64,000 bases of DNA. It comes from DASZVB01 sp035545855. Lineage in GTDB: Bacteria; Myxococcota_A; Polyangia; Polyangiales; Polyangiaceae. The notes under the pieces are model-generated. The model ran no database searches. It was not told where the DNA came from and saw only the letters and a list, made by a program, of their open reading frames with translations. A program made the position numbers and the translations under genes. Within the stretch, counting starts at the first letter, position 1. Each line of letters begins with the position of its first letter. Location: assembly GCA_035545855.1 (NCBI GenBank), contig DASZXK010000128.1, forward strand, positions 1-64,000, read 5' to 3'. Shown one piece after another: positions 16,715 through 25,479 of the stretch.

Positions 16715-19700
16715 TTGTCGCGGGAGATTCGGGTCCACACGAGCAATCGAACGGAGGCGCTGGCGGCCGCGCTCTCCGATCTCGTCGCGACGCCCGCGGG
16801 GGGGCCGTTCGACGCCGAGACGATCGTCGTGCAGGGACGCGGCATGGCCGTGTGGCTGAGCCACACCCTCGCGAAGGCGCACGGCGTCGCCGCCAACTTC
16901 GATTTCGTCTACCCGAGGGACCTCGTCGCGCGGGCGCTCTCCTCGGTGCTCGGCGCGGATGCGGGCGCCGAGACGGCCCTCGGCCCGGACGAGCTCGTGT
17001 TCGCGGTGCTGGCGGCGCTCCCCGGGCTCCTCTCCCGCCCCGAGTTCTCGTCGCTCGCGCACTATCTCCGGGACGATCGCTCCGGGGTCCGCGCCTACCA
17101 GCTTGCCCGCCGCATCGCGCTCCAGTTCGACCAGTACGTGCTCTACCGCCCGGAGCTGGTTCGCGCCTGGGAACGAAATGAGAGCGGCGGCGTCCCCGCG
17201 GCGCAAGCGTGGCAGCCCGTGCTGTTCCGGGCACTCCGGAACGAGGCGCATCCACGGCACGTGGCGGCCCTCGAGGACAGCTTCGTCGAGGCGCTGCGGG
17301 ACGGCGCAATCCCCGCCGGCCTTCCGAAGCGGATCGCCCTCTTCGGCATCTCGACCCTCCCGCCGCTCTTCGTCCGCATCCTCGCGCACCTCTCGCCCCA
17401 CGCCGAGACGCGGCTCTTCCTGTTCTCCGCGTCGCCTGCCGCGTGGTCGAAGAAGCAGCTCTCCCTGTTCGGGGACGCGCCCGTGGAGAGCCCGCTCGTG
17501 CCGTCGCTCGGAGCCCTGTCGTCGGAGTTCCGGCACGTGCTCGAGACGGAAGCGCGCCGCGCGGACGTGAAGCTCGTCCTGGAAGATCTCCACGCCGAGC
17601 CGAAGTCACCGGGCGCGCTCGGTACGGTTCAGCGAGAGCTCTTCCTCGGCCCGCCCCGGAAGGAGACCCGCGCCGTGCTGGATCCGTCCGCGACCACGCT
17701 CGGCATCCACTCGTGTCACGGTCCGATGCGCGAGGTGGAAGTGCTCCACGATCAGCTCCTCGCGCTCCTCACGCGGAAGGACTCGACGCTCGCGCCCGAG
17801 AACGTCGTCGTGATGATGCCGGACGTGGACGGATATGCGCCGTTCGTCGAGGCCGTGTTCGATCGAGCTCCGAAGGCGCTCCAGATCCCCTACCGCATCT
17901 CCGATCGCTCGGTGCGCGTGGATGCGCCGGCGATCGAGGCGTTCCTTCGCATCCTCGGGCTCGTGAACGAGCGGCTCGTCGCGAGCCAGGTCCTGGACCT
18001 CCTGAACCTCTCGGCCGTCGCGCTCCGGTTCGGAATCGACCCGAGCGACGTCGACCAGCTCACGGAGTGGGTCGTCGAGAGCGGGGTCCGGTGGGGCGTC
18101 GACGCCGACCACCGGAAGAAGAATCAGCAACCCGGGGACGCCCAGAACACGTGGCGCTTCGGTCTGGATCGCCTGCTCCTCGGCTACGCGATGAACACCG
18201 AGGGACGGGCCACGTTCGAGGGCGTGCTCCCGTTCGACGAGGTGGAAGGCAAGCGCGCGGCGCTCGTCGGCAAGCTCGCGGAGCTCGCGACGACGCTCTT
18301 CTCGGAGCTCGACTCCCTCGAGACCGCGCGTCCGCTCGCGGACTGGCGCCCCGCGCTCGCGCGCACGCTCGCGGCCCTCGTCCACGCCGACCGCGCCACG
18401 GCCTGGCAGCACGTGAAGATCCAGGAAGCGCTCGCTTCGCTCGAGGCCGACGCGGCGCGAGCCGGCTTCTCCGGAACGCTGGACCTCTCCGTCGTCCGGG
18501 ATCTCCTCTCGTTCCGCCTGGACGTCACCCACGCCGAGCGCGGCTTCCTCACCCGCGGGGTGACGTTCTGCGCGATGGTGCCGATGCGGACCATCCCGTT
18601 CGACGTCGTGTGCCTCCTCGGGATGAACGACGGCGTGTTTCCACGCGCCTCCCGGAGCCCGGATTTCGACCTCCTTCGCCAGGGGCCCCCGGAGCCCGGC
18701 GATCGCGACCGGCGGAAGGACGACCGTCACCTCTTCCTCGAAGCGCTGCTCGCGGCGAGACGGCGCCTCCTGATCTTCTACACGGGCCAGAGCATCCAGG
18801 ACGGAAGCGCGATCCCGCCCTCGGTCGTCGTGAGCGAGCTCGTGGATCGCGTCGCGGCGCGCTTCGATCCTCCCGTGCCGTTCTCGTCGGAGACGGACCG
18901 GCGCGCGAAGGTGGCGGAGGCGCTCGTGGTGCGGCACCCGCTCCAGGGCTTCTCCCGCCGGTACTTCGACGGCTCGGACCCGCGGCTCTTCAGCTACGCC
19001 GAGACGTACAAGCTCGGCGCCGAGCACCTCGGACCCGATCGCGTGGACGCGCCTCGGCTCTTCACGGCGCTCCTGCCGGACGCGGCGCCGACGGGAGACG
19101 TGATCGCCCTCGACGACCTGGTCCGGTTCTTCGAGGACCCGATCGCCGCTCTTCTCCGCGCGCGACTCGGCCTGCATCTCCGCGAGGACGAGACCGAGAT
19201 CCCCGACCGCGAGCCGCTCGAGCCGTCGCCGCTCGAGCGATACCGGATCGGCGACGAGCTCCTTCGCCTCGGCCTCGGCGAGGAACGCGCGCTCCCGCTC
19301 CTCCGGGCCCAGGGGATCTTGCCGCCGGCGGAGCTCGGGACGGTGACGTTCGAGGACGCGAAGGAAGACGTCGACCGGATCCGCGAGCTGGTGGAAGACG
19401 CGCTCGTCGGCGAACGCCGCTCCCTCGCCGTCGACGCTGTCCTGCCCTCCGGCGTCCGCGTGGTCGGACGGGTGTCGGACTGTCACGATCACGGACCCGT
19501 GCGCTTCGCGTTCTCGCTCGTCCGCGCGAAGCATCAGCTCGCGATGTTCGTCCGACTGCTCGGCCTCGCGGCGACCCCGGGCTCGCCCCCGGGACTCCAG
19601 GCGGCGCTCGCCGGCCGGGGACGCGCCTCGGGGCGCGGACCGAGCGTCGTCGGCTTCCGGCTCACGACGCCGAAGAACGCGGCCGCGATCCTCGACGATC

Positions 19701-19984
19701 TCGTCCGGATCTACCGGGAAGGGCTCCGCGGGCCGCTCCGGTTCACGGCGGAGTCGGGACTCGCCTACGCCGAGGGCCTCTCGAAGGGCGCGGACTCGGC
19801 CCTCGAGAGAGCGAGGATCCGTCACCAGGCCGCCCGCGACGCCGGGAACGGCCCCCACGTCGCGCGCGTCTTCGGGGACTCCCTCCCGGATTTCTCCGAC
19901 GTCCCGGCCGCCGTGGGGGATTTCCGCCAGATCGTCGCGGCGGTCTGCGTGCCCCTCGTCCAGGCGCGGAGGGACCTCCCGTGA
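16715..19984 (+). CDS. recC: exodeoxyribonuclease V gamma subunit RecC
   Basis: 1,089 aa, close to RecC size. It opens REIRVHTSNRTEALAAALSD, continues VVQGRGMAVWLSHTLAKAHG and has the conserved DVVCLLGMNDGVFPR, a RecC hallmark. It is the Chi-recognising, helicase-like subunit of the RecBCD repair enzyme. The start is TTG at 16715; no in-frame ATG/GTG fits better. The stop overlaps the GTG of recB by 4 bp (19981-19984), so the three subunits are translated as a coupled unit. Confidence 0.93.
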   Translation: MSREIRVHTSNRTEALAAALSDLVATPAGGPFDAETIVVQGRGMAVWLSHTLAKAHGVAANFDFVYPRDLVARALSSVLGADAGAETALGPDELVFAVLAALPGLLSRPEFSSLAHYLRDDRSGVRAYQLARRIALQFDQYVLYRPELVRAWERNESGGVPAAQAWQPVLFRALRNEAHPRHVAALEDSFVEALRDGAIPAGLPKRIALFGISTLPPLFVRILAHLSPHAETRLFLFSASPAAWSKKQLSLFGDAPVESPLVPSLGALSSEFRHVLETEARRADVKLVLEDLHAEPKSPGALGTVQRELFLGPPRKETRAVLDPSATTLGIHSCHGPMREVEVLHDQLLALLTRKDSTLAPENVVVMMPDVDGYAPFVEAVFDRAPKALQIPYRISDRSVRVDAPAIEAFLRILGLVNERLVASQVLDLLNLSAVALRFGIDPSDVDQLTEWVVESGVRWGVDADHRKKNQQPGDAQNTWRFGLDRLLLGYAMNTEGRATFEGVLPFDEVEGKRAALVGKLAELATTLFSELDSLETARPLADWRPALARTLAALVHADRATAWQHVKIQEALASLEADAARAGFSGTLDLSVVRDLLSFRLDVTHAERGFLTRGVTFCAMVPMRTIPFDVVCLLGMNDGVFPRASRSPDFDLLRQGPPEPGDRDRRKDDRHLFLEALLAARRRLLIFYTGQSIQDGSAIPPSVVVSELVDRVAARFDPPVPFSSETDRRAKVAEALVVRHPLQGFSRRYFDGSDPRLFSYAETYKLGAEHLGPDRVDAPRLFTALLPDAAPTGDVIALDDLVRFFEDPIAALLRARLGLHLREDETEIPDREPLEPSPLERYRIGDELLRLGLGEERALPLLRAQGILPPAELGTVTFEDAKEDVDRIRELVEDALVGERRSLAVDAVLPSGVRVVGRVSDCHDHGPVRFAFSLVRAKHQLAMFVRLLGLAATPGSPPGLQAALAGRGRASGRGPSVVGFRLTTPKNAAAILDDLVRIYREGLRGPLRFTAESGLAYAEGLSKGADSALERARIRHQAARDAGNGPHVARVFGDSLPDFSDVPAAVGDFRQIVAAVCVPLVQARRDLP

Positions 19985-22900
19985 CCGAGACGCGGTTCGA
20001 ACCGTTCGGCGTGGCTCTCTCCGGAACGAACGTCGTCACGGCGAGCGCCGGCACCGGAAAGACGTACACGATAACGACGCTCGTCGTACGCCTCATCCTG
20101 GAGTCGAAGCTCGACGTGCGCGAGCTCCTCGTCGTGACGTTCACGGAAGCCGCGACCGCGGAGCTCCGCGCGCGCATCCGGGCGCGGCTCCGCGACGCGG
20201 CGGAGGCGTTCTCGGCCGCCATCGCCGGGCGGAAGACGGGGGACGCCGAGCTCGACGCCTACGCCGAGCGGCGTCGCGGCACCGCGCAGGGGGACTTCGC
20301 GCGTCTCGAAGCGGCGCTCCGCGACGTCGACGAGGCTTCCATCTCGACCATCCACGGCTTTTGCCACCGGATGGTCCGGGAGAGCGCGTTCGAGAGCGAC
20401 TCGGAGTTCGAGGCCGAGCTCGTGACGGACCTCGGGACGCTCCGCGATCGCGTCGTGCACGATTTCTGGGCGGCCCACGTGGCGCACCTTCCGAAGGAGA
20501 CGATCGCCGAGCTCTCCGCCGGCCAGTTCGGCGTCGCGGCGGCTCGGAACCTCGTCGATCGCGTCGTCCGGAACCCGGATCTCCCCGTGCTCCCGGAGAC
20601 GGACGAGGACCCCTTCCAGGGCGCGGTGGAGGCCGCTCGACGCGTGTGGCGCGCGACGCGCGGCACGTTCGTCGAGACGATGGAACGCCACCCGAGGGAG
20701 AAGGGACCGCTCAAGAAGGGAACGGCGCAGACCTGGGCGACTTCGCTCGACCAGTTCTTCGCGGCGGAGATCTTCGATCGGTCCCTGCTCCCGCTCGGGG
20801 TCAGGGCCGCGTTCTCGAAGGACCACTGGGGAAAGAACCCACCGGATCATCCCTTCCGCGCCCACGCGGAAATCCTCCAGAATTTCGGCGCGTCGAAGCA
20901 CCTTTCGCCGTCGGTCGTCGCGACGGAGCGCGCCTTCGTCGCGCACGCCCGCGCCCGCTTCCCGGAGCTGAAGAAGCGCGCCCACGCGCTCTCCTTCGAC
21001 GACCTCCTGCTCATCCTGGACCGCGCGCTCCAGGGGCCACGTAAGGACGCGCTCGTCCGCTCCGTGCGCGACCGTTTCAAGGCCGCGCTCATCGACGAGT
21101 TCCAGGACACCGATCCCGTGCAGTTCCGGATCTTCGACACCATCTACCGCGGGACGGAGCACCCCCTCTTCCTCATCGGAGATCCCAAGCAGGCCATCTA
21201 CGCGTTCCGCGGCGCGGACGTCTTCGCCTACCTCGCCGCCGTCTCGCGCCCGGAGAACGTCCGCCACACGATGGACGTGAGCTACCGGTCCGATCCCGGC
21301 CTCGTCGCCGCGGTGAACGCCCTCTTCGCGCCGAAGCGGGGCGCGCCCCCGCCCTTCCTTCTCGAAGGCATCGACTCGCCTCGGGTGACGGCGAATCGGA
21401 AGACGAACGTCTTCGAGGCGCCCCCGGGCTTCTCTCCGGCTCCGTTCGAGTTCCTGTTCTACGAGAGCGAGCGGGGGCGCCACGGGAAAGGAACGCTCAG
21501 GACGGAGCTCCCGACGCTCGTCGCGGCGGACATCGCCGCGCTGATCCGGGAGAAGGCCAGGGTCGCGGGTAGCCCCGTGACGCCGGGGGACATCGCGGTG
21601 CTGACTCGCACCAACGCCCAGTGCTTCGAGGTGCAGAAGGCCCTCCGCGCGCTCCGGATCCCGGCGGTCGTCCTCGGGGACGAATCCGTCTACGGAAAGC
21701 CGGAGGCCGACGAGCTCCATCGCGTCCTCGCCGCCATCGTCGAGCCGAACTCGCACGAGCTCCGGAAGGCGCTGACGACCGAGCTCCTCGGCGTCACCGC
21801 GAACGAGCTCGCGCGGATGGAAGAAGATCCCGCGGCATGGGACGCCTGGGCGAACCGCTTCCGGGAGTGGAACCTCGCGTGGACGGAGCGCGGCTTCGTG
21901 CAGATGTTCCACGCCATCCTGACGGAGGCGCGCGTCCAGGAGCGGCTCCTCCGCTACCCGGACGGCGAGCGCCGGATGACGAACCTGTTCCACCTGATGG
22001 AGCTCCTTCACACGGCGTCCAAGGAATCGCACCTCGGCCCGGCAGGGCTCCTCCACTTCCTCGCCGCGCAGCGGAGCACGGAGCGCGCCGGGGGCGAGGC
22101 TGCGGAGATCCGGCTCGAGAGCGACGACCGCGCCGTGAAGCTCACGACGATCCACAAGTCGAAGGGCCTCGAGTACCCCGTCGTCTACTGCCCCTACCTC
22201 TGGGATGGCATGCTCCTCCACTCGAGCGATTCCCGTCTCATCCGGTTCCACGACGAGGAGGACGGGGAGAGGCAGAAGCTCGACCTCGGCTCGGCAAGAT
22301 ACTTCCAGCACAAGGACCGCGCCGAGCTCGAGGCGCTCGCGGAAAACACGCGTCTCCTCTACGTCGCGCTGACGCGCGCCAAGCACCGGACGTGCGTCGT
22401 CTGGGCCAACGTCGAAGATTCGGACCAGAGCGCGCTCTTCTCGCTCCTCCACCCGCCCGAGGTGGACGCGTCGTCGCCCCCGTCGATCCGGGACTACCGG
22501 GGGCGGCTCTCCGCCTTCGACGACGAGGCGACGCGAAACGCGATCCGCGCGCTCACGGACCGGACGGGCGGCGCCGTCGGTCTCCGGGAGCTCGTGCCCG
22601 GCGCGGGCGTTCCGATCGACCCGCCCGAGGAACGCGGCGGGCCCCTCCGCCATCGGGAACCCGAGCGACAGTTCGGGCGCCACTTCGGAGTCGCGAGCTT
22701 CTCGGGGCTCACCGCCGGCCGTGAAGCGATCTCGATCGACGCCGCGGAAGGACGGGACCTGGACGAAGGGACGGAGGGCGCCGCGACGGAGCTCGCCGTC
22801 CCCGCGAAACGGACTCCCAGCGTGCTCGCCGAGTTCCCGCGCGGGGCGAAGGCGGGCACCCTCTACCATTCCATCCTGGAGCACCTGGATTTCCAGACTC

Positions 22901-23586
22901 CGGACGCCCTCGACGCGCTCGTGAACGACGCGCTCCGGGCGGCGGGCTACGACGGCGAACGGTACGGAGACATGCTCCGCCGCTCCGTGCGAGACGTGCT
23001 CGGGACGCGGCTCCTCCCGGGCGACGGTGCGCCTCGGCTGTCCGACCTTCCCCGGACTCGACGGCTCGACGAGCTCGAGTTCCACCTCCCGGTCGCCGCC
23101 GGCGACCAGGACGTGCTCACCCCGGCGCGTCTCGCGGCGGCGTTCGCGGCCCACCCGATCCCCGGCGCGGAAGACTACGAGAAGGCGCTCGGGCACCTCG
23201 CCTTCCTGCCGGTCGAGGGCTTCCTGAAGGGCTACATCGACCTCGTCTTCGAGCACGGGGGGCGCTTCTACGTCGTCGACTACAAGACGAATCGCCTGGG
23301 AGACGACGTGGAGAGCTACGACGGACCGGCGCTCCGTGAAGCGATGGCCCACGGGCACTACTACCTCCAGTACCACCTCTACACGCTCGCCGTGCACCGC
23401 TACCTCGGCAGGCGGCTACCCGCGTACTCCTACGACGCATACTTCGGCGGAGCGCTCTACCTGTTCGTGAAGGGGATGACGCCCGAGACGGGGCCCGCCT
23501 ACGGCGTCCATTTCGAGAAGCCGCCCCTCGCTCGCGTGGAAGCCCTCTCGCGCGTGCTGGGTGACGCGACGGGAGCCACCCGATGA
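19981..23586 (+). CDS. recB: exodeoxyribonuclease V beta subunit RecB
   Basis: 1,201 aa. It is a UvrD-type superfamily 1A helicase with Walker A ASAGTGKTYTI at residues 21-31, IDEFQDTDPVQF (Walker B), GDPKQAIYAFRGAD, LTTIHKSKGLEYPVVY and LLYVALTRAKHR. A C-terminal RecB nuclease domain follows near 1080-1105 (GYIDLVFEHGG, VVDYKTNRLG), with the Asp-x-Lys metal site intact. It is the 3'-5' helicase and only nuclease of RecBCD. The start is GTG 19981 (MTETRFEPFGVALSG), overlapping recC; reading further upstream in this frame gives only a shadow of recC. Confidence 0.96.
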   Translation: MTETRFEPFGVALSGTNVVTASAGTGKTYTITTLVVRLILESKLDVRELLVVTFTEAATAELRARIRARLRDAAEAFSAAIAGRKTGDAELDAYAERRRGTAQGDFARLEAALRDVDEASISTIHGFCHRMVRESAFESDSEFEAELVTDLGTLRDRVVHDFWAAHVAHLPKETIAELSAGQFGVAAARNLVDRVVRNPDLPVLPETDEDPFQGAVEAARRVWRATRGTFVETMERHPREKGPLKKGTAQTWATSLDQFFAAEIFDRSLLPLGVRAAFSKDHWGKNPPDHPFRAHAEILQNFGASKHLSPSVVATERAFVAHARARFPELKKRAHALSFDDLLLILDRALQGPRKDALVRSVRDRFKAALIDEFQDTDPVQFRIFDTIYRGTEHPLFLIGDPKQAIYAFRGADVFAYLAAVSRPENVRHTMDVSYRSDPGLVAAVNALFAPKRGAPPPFLLEGIDSPRVTANRKTNVFEAPPGFSPAPFEFLFYESERGRHGKGTLRTELPTLVAADIAALIREKARVAGSPVTPGDIAVLTRTNAQCFEVQKALRALRIPAVVLGDESVYGKPEADELHRVLAAIVEPNSHELRKALTTELLGVTANELARMEEDPAAWDAWANRFREWNLAWTERGFVQMFHAILTEARVQERLLRYPDGERRMTNLFHLMELLHTASKESHLGPAGLLHFLAAQRSTERAGGEAAEIRLESDDRAVKLTTIHKSKGLEYPVVYCPYLWDGMLLHSSDSRLIRFHDEEDGERQKLDLGSARYFQHKDRAELEALAENTRLLYVALTRAKHRTCVVWANVEDSDQSALFSLLHPPEVDASSPPSIRDYRGRLSAFDDEATRNAIRALTDRTGGAVGLRELVPGAGVPIDPPEERGGPLRHREPERQFGRHFGVASFSGLTAGREAISIDAAEGRDLDEGTEGAATELAVPAKRTPSVLAEFPRGAKAGTLYHSILEHLDFQTPDALDALVNDALRAAGYDGERYGDMLRRSVRDVLGTRLLPGDGAPRLSDLPRTRRLDELEFHLPVAAGDQDVLTPARLAAAFAAHPIPGAEDYEKALGHLAFLPVEGFLKGYIDLVFEHGGRFYVVDYKTNRLGDDVESYDGPALREAMAHGHYYLQYHLYTLAVHRYLGRRLPAYSYDAYFGGALYLFVKGMTPETGPAYGVHFEKPPLARVEALSRVLGDATGATR

Positions 23587-25433
23587 CCCCGTCGGTCGCG
23601 GAGCTCGTGCGGCGCGGCGTGCTCTCGCCGATCGACGGCCATTTCGCGGCGCTCCTCGGCCGTCTCGCGCCGTCCTCCCCGCCGGAGGTGCTGCTCGCGG
23701 CGGCCCTCGCGAGCCGCGCGGTGCAGCGCGGTCACGTCTGCGCGGACCTCGAGGTGCTCGGCGGAAAACCGCTCCTCGCCGAGGACGACGAACCGGCGCC
23801 CGTCGCCGTGATCCCGCCGGCGTCGGTGCTCCGCGACGCGCTCCGGTCGAGCCCGCTCGTCGCGTCCTCCCCGGACGACGACGCTCCTCGGCCGCTCGTG
23901 CTCGCCCCGAGCGGCAAGCTCTATCTCTACCGGTACGCGCGCTACGAGCGAGCCCTCGTCGAGGCCCTGCGGGCGCGCGCCGCCGTGACCGAACGCGTGG
24001 ACGGCCCCGCGCTTCGTTCGGGGCTGGATCTGCTCTTCGGCGGGGAGGGCGCCTCGAACGACGAGCAACGCCGCGCCGCCCTCGTCGCCGCGATGTCGCG
24101 GATCGCGGTCGTGTCCGGTGGCCCCGGCACCGGGAAGACGTACACGGTGAGCCGCATCCTCGCGCTCCTCCTGATGCAGGCGCGCGCGCTCGGCAAGCCC
24201 CCGCTCCGCATCCTCCTGCTCGCGCCCACGGGGAAGGCCGCGCAGCGCGTCGGGGAATCCATCGAAAAGAGCGTCCGGGACCTCCCGTGCGACGCCCCGA
24301 TCCGGGACTCGGTGCCCCGAAAAGCGGCGACCATCCACCGCGCGCTCGGCTACCAGCCCCGGACGCCGACCACGTACCGGCACCACCGCGACAACCCGCT
24401 CCCCGCCGACGTCGTGCTCGTGGACGAAGCGTCGATGATCGACGTCGCGCTGATGGCGAAGCTCGTCCTCGCCGTCCCCGAGGACGCGCGGCTCGTCCTG
24501 CTCGGGGACCGCGACCAGCTCTCCTCCGTCGAGGCCGGCGCGATCCTCGGCGACATGTACGGCGACGGCGCGCACCCCGGCTACTCGCCCGCCTTCGCGA
24601 AGGCCGTACGCGGCGCCACGGGAGACGAACTTCCCGTCGCGCCGAGCGCGGTTCCGGCCATCGCCGATCGGCTCGTGCACTTCACGCGGTCGAGACGATT
24701 CGGAGACGAGAGCGACGTCGGACGGCTCTCCCGCGCGATCCGCGACGGAGACGCGGACGGCGCGCTCGCCGTCCTCCAGAACCCCGGCGGCGCCGCGCGG
24801 ATCCACCCGCTCGACTCCGCGAGGCGGCTCGAACCCATGCTCGGGAGCTTCGTCGGCCCGGCCTATTCCGGGCTCGTCCGGGGCTCGCCCGCCGAGCGTC
24901 TGGCCGAGCTCGGCCGCTTCCGGATCCTGTGTGCTCACCGGAAGGGGCCGTTCGGCGTCGAGGCGGTGAACGCGTTCGTCGAGCGGCATCTCGAGGCGCG
25001 GGACCGCCGCGACCGATCGTCGCCCTGGTACGACGGCCGCCCGGTGATGATCACCGCGAACGACTACCAGCTCGAGCTCTGGAACGGCGACCTCGGCGTG
25101 CTCGCGAGGGGCCCCGAGGACGGCGCCGTGGCAGCCCACTTCCCCGGAACGGACGCGGGGCCCCTGCGGACGCTCCCGCCGACTCGCCTGCCCGCCCACG
25201 AGACCGTGTACGCGATGACCGTACACAAGAGCCAGGGCTCGCAGATGGAGCACGTGGTGCTGCTCCTTCCCGAGGAACTCTCCCCGCTCCTGACGCGAGA
25301 GCTCGTCTACACGGCCGTGAGCCGGGCGGAAGCCCGGGTGGACATCTTCGCGCCCGAGGCCGTCCTCCGGGAGACGCTCTCACGGACGGTGGAGCGAGCG
25401 TCCGGGCTCCGAGAAGCGCTCTGGTCGAGGTGA
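23583..25433 (+). CDS. recD: exodeoxyribonuclease V alpha subunit RecD
   Basis: 616 aa. It is a superfamily 1B helicase with Walker A SGGPGTGKTYTV near residue 180, LLAPTGKAAQRVGE, VLVDEASMIDVALMA (Walker B), LLGDRDQLSSVEAGA and the C-terminal TVHKSQGSQMEHV. It is the fast 5'-3' motor of RecBCD. It starts by an ATGA overlap with the recB stop. The complete CBD order with overlaps matches RecBCD rather than AddAB. Confidence 0.95.
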   Translation: MTPSVAELVRRGVLSPIDGHFAALLGRLAPSSPPEVLLAAALASRAVQRGHVCADLEVLGGKPLLAEDDEPAPVAVIPPASVLRDALRSSPLVASSPDDDAPRPLVLAPSGKLYLYRYARYERALVEALRARAAVTERVDGPALRSGLDLLFGGEGASNDEQRRAALVAAMSRIAVVSGGPGTGKTYTVSRILALLLMQARALGKPPLRILLLAPTGKAAQRVGESIEKSVRDLPCDAPIRDSVPRKAATIHRALGYQPRTPTTYRHHRDNPLPADVVLVDEASMIDVALMAKLVLAVPEDARLVLLGDRDQLSSVEAGAILGDMYGDGAHPGYSPAFAKAVRGATGDELPVAPSAVPAIADRLVHFTRSRRFGDESDVGRLSRAIRDGDADGALAVLQNPGGAARIHPLDSARRLEPMLGSFVGPAYSGLVRGSPAERLAELGRFRILCAHRKGPFGVEAVNAFVERHLEARDRRDRSSPWYDGRPVMITANDYQLELWNGDLGVLARGPEDGAVAAHFPGTDAGPLRTLPPTRLPAHETVYAMTVHKSQGSQMEHVVLLLPEELSPLLTRELVYTAVSRAEARVDIFAPEAVLRETLSRTVERASGLREALWSR

Positions 25434-25479
25434 GGATGGGGATGATAGGCTTCCCGGTTTAAACGAGGAGCTTTCCCGA

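Noticed and set aside
13327..17181. 1,284-codon open frame overlapping the large membrane protein and recC
   Set aside because: The product is Arg/Pro/Gly noise with no fold signals and covers two better-supported genes.
17606..23397. Very long antisense frames opposite recC and recB
   Set aside because: They mirror the coding strand of genes with clear RecC/RecB motifs and have no motifs of their own.
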